This document shows, one piece after another, positions 22,693 through 25,363 of a stretch of DNA of 25,363 nt; the first letter of the stretch is position 1, and the number at the start of each line of letters is the position of its first letter. A model generated the notes under the pieces. That model worked only from the letters and a program-made list of their open reading frames with translations. It did no database searches and was not told where the DNA came from. Position numbers and translations under genes: made by a program. Source of the stretch: CAZGMN01 sp964645765 (lineage in GTDB: Bacteria > Acidobacteriota > Aminicenantia > Aminicenantales > Aminicenantaceae); assembly GCA_964645765.1 (NCBI GenBank), contig CAZYBE010000040.1:1-25363 (forward strand). Direction: 5' to 3'.

Positions 22693-23871
22693 TCACCATC
22701 TTTTCAGCCATTGCAAGGGATCAAGAGGTTTCGTCTTGTAACGAATCTCAAAGTAGAGCGAGACTCCTTGTATGGAGCCGATATCACCGACGCGAGCAAT
22801 TGGCTGTTCGGCTTGGACCAGGTCGCCTTTCTTAACCAGGAATTCCGAGCAGTGGCCGTAGAGTGAGTAATAAGTCATTCCATGGTCGATGATGATGAGG
22901 TTGCCGTAACCCTGGAAGAAATCGGCGAAGATGACTTTTCCAGGATGGATGGATCTGACAATTATATAATTTTCTTTAGGCAAGATTTCGATTCCATTGT
23001 TCTTGGTCGTTGTCTTGAATTGAGGATGCTTCTGGAGGCCAAAAAAGCTCGTGACTTTTCCGGGAAGGGGCCAAGGAAGCTTTCCTTTTTTCTCATAGAG
23101 GGGAGCCAAGGGAATGGAAAGAGGAGCTTCCTCCTCGAGCAATTTTTTTATGAGAGCTTGCAGCTGCTCAGCCCTTTCCTGGAGCTCTTCGAGTGTCTGG
23201 AGGGACATTTTTCTGCTTGTTTTAATTTCGCTAACCAGAGCCTCGTTTTTTCTCTCCTCGACTTCCAACTCTTGCCTCTTCTTTCGAGAATATTCGATTA
23301 AGGAGCTGATATCCCTTTTCTTCGTTTCCTGCTCCCTCTCAACCGCCTCGAGAGCTTTCAAATTTTGGGCATAATTCGAAATGTTTTTTTCCTGGTATTG
23401 GGCGAGAAGCGCCAAATGTTTGCTTTCGGAGATGAGCGTCCCTATCTCTCCGGCTTGGAGCATGAATTGAAGAGAGTTGAATTTCCCAAATTTATAAACA
23501 GTGACCAGAATTTTTTCGATGCCTTCTTTTTCTCTATCCAGCCTTGCCTTGAGTTCTGGAAGTGTCTTTCTTATGGAAGAAAGCTCGCTGTTTGCCTGTT
23601 CAAGCTGGATGGAATAAAGGGACAACTCTTTCTTGATCAGATTTTTATTTAATCCGATGTTCTCCAGCCTGGAAAGAATGGTTGATTCCTTCTTCTTCCC
23701 CTCATCTATTTTTGCTCGAAGCTCCCTTATTTGCTCTGAAATCACTGTCAGGCGCTTCTCGTAATCGGAAACATTCTCCTGGCCGAAGACCTTTGGCGAG
23801 AAAAAAACGGCCAAGATGATGAAGACGGAAGTCAGGAAAAAAATTTTGAGGGATTTTCTCCGTCGCTCCAT
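22693..23871 (-). CDS. envC: EnvC-like murein hydrolase activator (degenerate M23/LytM domain)
   Basis: A 392-residue exported protein with a signal peptide (about 1-30), a long coiled coil (about 35-250) and a C-terminal LytM/M23 domain (about 265-390; LPWPLPGKVTSFFG opens it). The zinc-site residues of active M23 peptidases are replaced: the HxxxD position reads NNGIE (291-295), and HLH reads SLY (371-373). This is the pattern of EnvC-type proteins, which activate cell-wall amidases instead of cutting themselves. The ending YFEIRYKTKPLDPLQWL closely resembles E. coli EnvC. It starts on the last base of the transporter stop codon (TGATG), and the S41 gene follows 30 bases later. Confidence 0.92.
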   Translation of the reverse strand: MERRRKSLKIFFLTSVFIILAVFFSPKVFGQENVSDYEKRLTVISEQIRELRAKIDEGKKKESTILSRLENIGLNKNLIKKELSLYSIQLEQANSELSSIRKTLPELKARLDREKEGIEKILVTVYKFGKFNSLQFMLQAGEIGTLISESKHLALLAQYQEKNISNYAQNLKALEAVEREQETKKRDISSLIEYSRKKRQELEVEERKNEALVSEIKTSRKMSLQTLEELQERAEQLQALIKKLLEEEAPLSIPLAPLYEKKGKLPWPLPGKVTSFFGLQKHPQFKTTTKNNGIEILPKENYIIVRSIHPGKVIFADFFQGYGNLIIIDHGMTYYSLYGHCSEFLVKKGDLVQAEQPIARVGDIGSIQGVSLYFEIRYKTKPLDPLQWLKRW

Positions 23872-25232
23872 CAGCCTGCAACTATGGTTTTGATGAAAAT
23901 GAGAATAAATATTATGGCCAAGGGTGAGAGAAACAGGATGGAGAAGACCCAGAGAGCCTTGATCTTGAATTTAGGATTGCCGGAATGAACTTCCTTGATG
24001 GCGTTCTTCATTCCCCAGACCCAGCCGACGAACAAACAGATTAAGAGCGAGCCGACAGCCAAAGAAATATTGCCGAAGATAAAGTCGAGCACGCTCAAGA
24101 CATTCAGCTTGGTGAAGAGCTTCATCCCTCCTGTGGAAAGTGCAGAAGGAATTCCAAGGGCAAAAGAAGCGAGGGCCACAGTCCAGGTCGCTTTTTTCCT
24201 CGACCACTTTCGCTCGTCAACAAGATAGGCGACAGGGACTTCAAGAAGAGAGATGGTCGAAGTCAATGCCGCTAAGATTAAAAGCAAGAAGAAGAGAGCC
24301 CCAAAAACATAGCCTCCAGGGATTTTGGGAAAGATGAGAGGCAAGACTTTGAAGACAAGGCTGGGGCCTGCTGTGGGTTCGATGCCGGGGATGGCAAAGA
24401 GGGTGGGGAAGACGACCAATCCAGCGGTAAAAGCGACAAGCGTGTCCGAGAAGGTGACCCAGGCTGCCGAGGAAACAAGGTTGTCAGATTTAAACATATA
24501 GCTTCCGTAGGTGATCATCGTGCCCATGCCCAGGCTCAGCGAGAATAAAGCCTGGCCTAAAGCAAAAAGAACAGTCGTGCCCTTCAACATGGAGAAATCG
24601 GGTTTGAGATAGAAAGCAACGCCTTTTTCAGCCCCTGGCAAGGTTAAGGCCCTTATGGCCAGAAATATCAGTATAATAAAAAGAGCCGGCATCATGATTT
24701 TTGTCGATTTTTCTATCCCGGCCTTGACTCCCCTGGAGATGATAAAAGCTGTGAGGAATATGGTCACCAGGAGCCAGAAAATGGTCTGGATGGGGTTGGA
24801 AGTGAATTGGGCGAATATCTTATCCGTCAGCTGAGCAGTCACATCTTTCTTGAAAACTCCAGCAGCCGTTTTAATAAAGTATCCTATCGCCCAGCCCATG
24901 ACGACTGAATAATAGGAGAGTATAAAGACGCCCGTTATGACGCCGAGATAGCCGATGAGCTTCCAGGGTGAGCGCGGTTTGATGTATTCGATGGCTCCAA
25001 CCGGATTTTTCTGAGTGTGGCGTCCGATGGAGAACTCGGCCAGCATCACGCTGAATCCGACGAAAGCCGCGGCCAGAATATAAACCAGGACAAAGATTGC
25101 CCCACCGTTTTTTCCGACAAGCATCGGGAATCGCCAGATGTTGCCCAAGCCGATGGCCGAGCCTGCGGCAGCGAAGATAAAAGCAATTTTGGAGCCCCAT
25201 ATTCCTCTTGCGCTCTTTTCCTGACCCGCCAT
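23871..25232 (-). CDS. Sodium-dependent transporter of the neurotransmitter:sodium symporter (SNF) family
   Basis: A 453-residue LeuT-type transporter that imports a small organic substrate, usually an amino acid, with Na+. The TM1 signature AAAGSAIGLGNIWRFP (21-36), holding substrate and sodium ligands, is intact, and about eleven or twelve hydrophobic helices follow. TM6 contains the unwound GQALFSLSLGMG region. The substrate cannot be read from sequence alone; bacterial members carry amino acids such as tryptophan, tyrosine or leucine. ATG 25232 has GAGGAG 6 bases upstream. It is the first gene of a probable operon with envC, S41 and deacetylase genes; its stop overlaps the envC start by one base, which is an unusual partner for a transporter. 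Confidence 0.94.
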   Translation of the reverse strand: MAGQEKSARGIWGSKIAFIFAAAGSAIGLGNIWRFPMLVGKNGGAIFVLVYILAAAFVGFSVMLAEFSIGRHTQKNPVGAIEYIKPRSPWKLIGYLGVITGVFILSYYSVVMGWAIGYFIKTAAGVFKKDVTAQLTDKIFAQFTSNPIQTIFWLLVTIFLTAFIISRGVKAGIEKSTKIMMPALFIILIFLAIRALTLPGAEKGVAFYLKPDFSMLKGTTVLFALGQALFSLSLGMGTMITYGSYMFKSDNLVSSAAWVTFSDTLVAFTAGLVVFPTLFAIPGIEPTAGPSLVFKVLPLIFPKIPGGYVFGALFFLLLILAALTSTISLLEVPVAYLVDERKWSRKKATWTVALASFALGIPSALSTGGMKLFTKLNVLSVLDFIFGNISLAVGSLLICLFVGWVWGMKNAIKEVHSGNPKFKIKALWVFSILFLSPLAIIFILIFIKTIVAG

Positions 25233-25280
25233 TTCATTCTCCTCTTAAAATATGATCAGCAAGAAAAATTCTTTTTTGTA

Positions 25281-25309
25281 TTTTTACCACAAACCGCTCA
25301 GGTTGTAAA
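25281..25309 (-). promoter_or_regulatory. Possible promoter for the transporter-envC operon
   Basis: On the minus strand TTTACA (25309-25304), a 17-base spacer and TAAAAA (25286-25281). The match to consensus is moderate. It lies about 50 bases before the ATG at 25232; nothing else is recognisable between 25233 and the window end. Confidence 0.33.
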
Positions 25310-25363
25310 AGAAATTTCTGAATAAAGAAAGCATCCAAGATTCCCTGATATGGGTGACGTGCT

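Noticed and set aside
1..25363. CRISPR array, tRNA, rRNA, transposase or phage genes
   Set aside because: I searched by eye for spaced direct repeats, cloverleaf patterns with T-loop consensus and typical proteins and found none; a mobile gene could still be hidden in the N gap.

Overview
The window looks like a scaffold from a Gram-negative (diderm) bacterium, probably from an uncultured lineage. The outer-membrane and periplasmic cargo supports a diderm: ADP-heptose synthesis, SurA-like chaperones, an EnvC-like activator, lipoproteins and a DUF5916 barrel protein. The mix would fit Acidobacteriota or Candidatus Aminicenantes, but that placement is an inference from gene content, not something the sequence proves. 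A run of exactly 100 N (19182-19281) marks a scaffold join.

Layout. (1) 1-302: palindromic repeat and a possible promoter. (2) 303-7322, plus strand: a tightly packed ATP synthase cluster (b', b, delta, alpha, gamma, beta, epsilon) continuing into a TrmN6-like methyltransferase and a single-domain ADP-heptose cytidylyl/adenylyltransferase. The a and c subunit genes (atpB, atpE) are not here. (3) 7293-9243, minus strand: a tiny self-contained transcription unit with promoter, Shine-Dalgarno, 22-codon ORF and terminator; an exported class I glutamine-amidotransferase-like protein; and a small unknown protein. (4) 9266-9405: nested palindromic repeat. (5) 9564-12441: outer-membrane DUF5916 protein, a small membrane protein and a 49-codon candidate ORF. 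(6) 12459-17938: duplicated leader, mfd, and two parvulin-type foldases. (7) 17935-19157, minus strand: lipoprotein and pyruvoyl-dependent arginine decarboxylase. (8) 19167-20291: assembly gap flanked by inverted repeats, then a polytopic membrane protein. (9) 20319-25309, minus strand: sodium-dependent transporter, EnvC-like protein, S41-family protein and divergent polysaccharide deacetylase, probably one operon.

How the genes work together. Region 2 makes the F1 sector and peripheral stalk of the ATP synthase. Mfd couples transcription to repair, and the two foldases behind it assist folding of exported proteins. The EnvC/S41/deacetylase set is a conserved envelope (cell-separation) neighbourhood.

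The observations most worth a second look are the 22-codon transcription unit at 7293-7507, the S41 protein that appears to have lost its catalytic Ser and Lys, the duplicated and apparently leaderless mfd start, and the repeat pair that frames the assembly gap. I see no rRNA, tRNA, CRISPR array or intact transposase gene.
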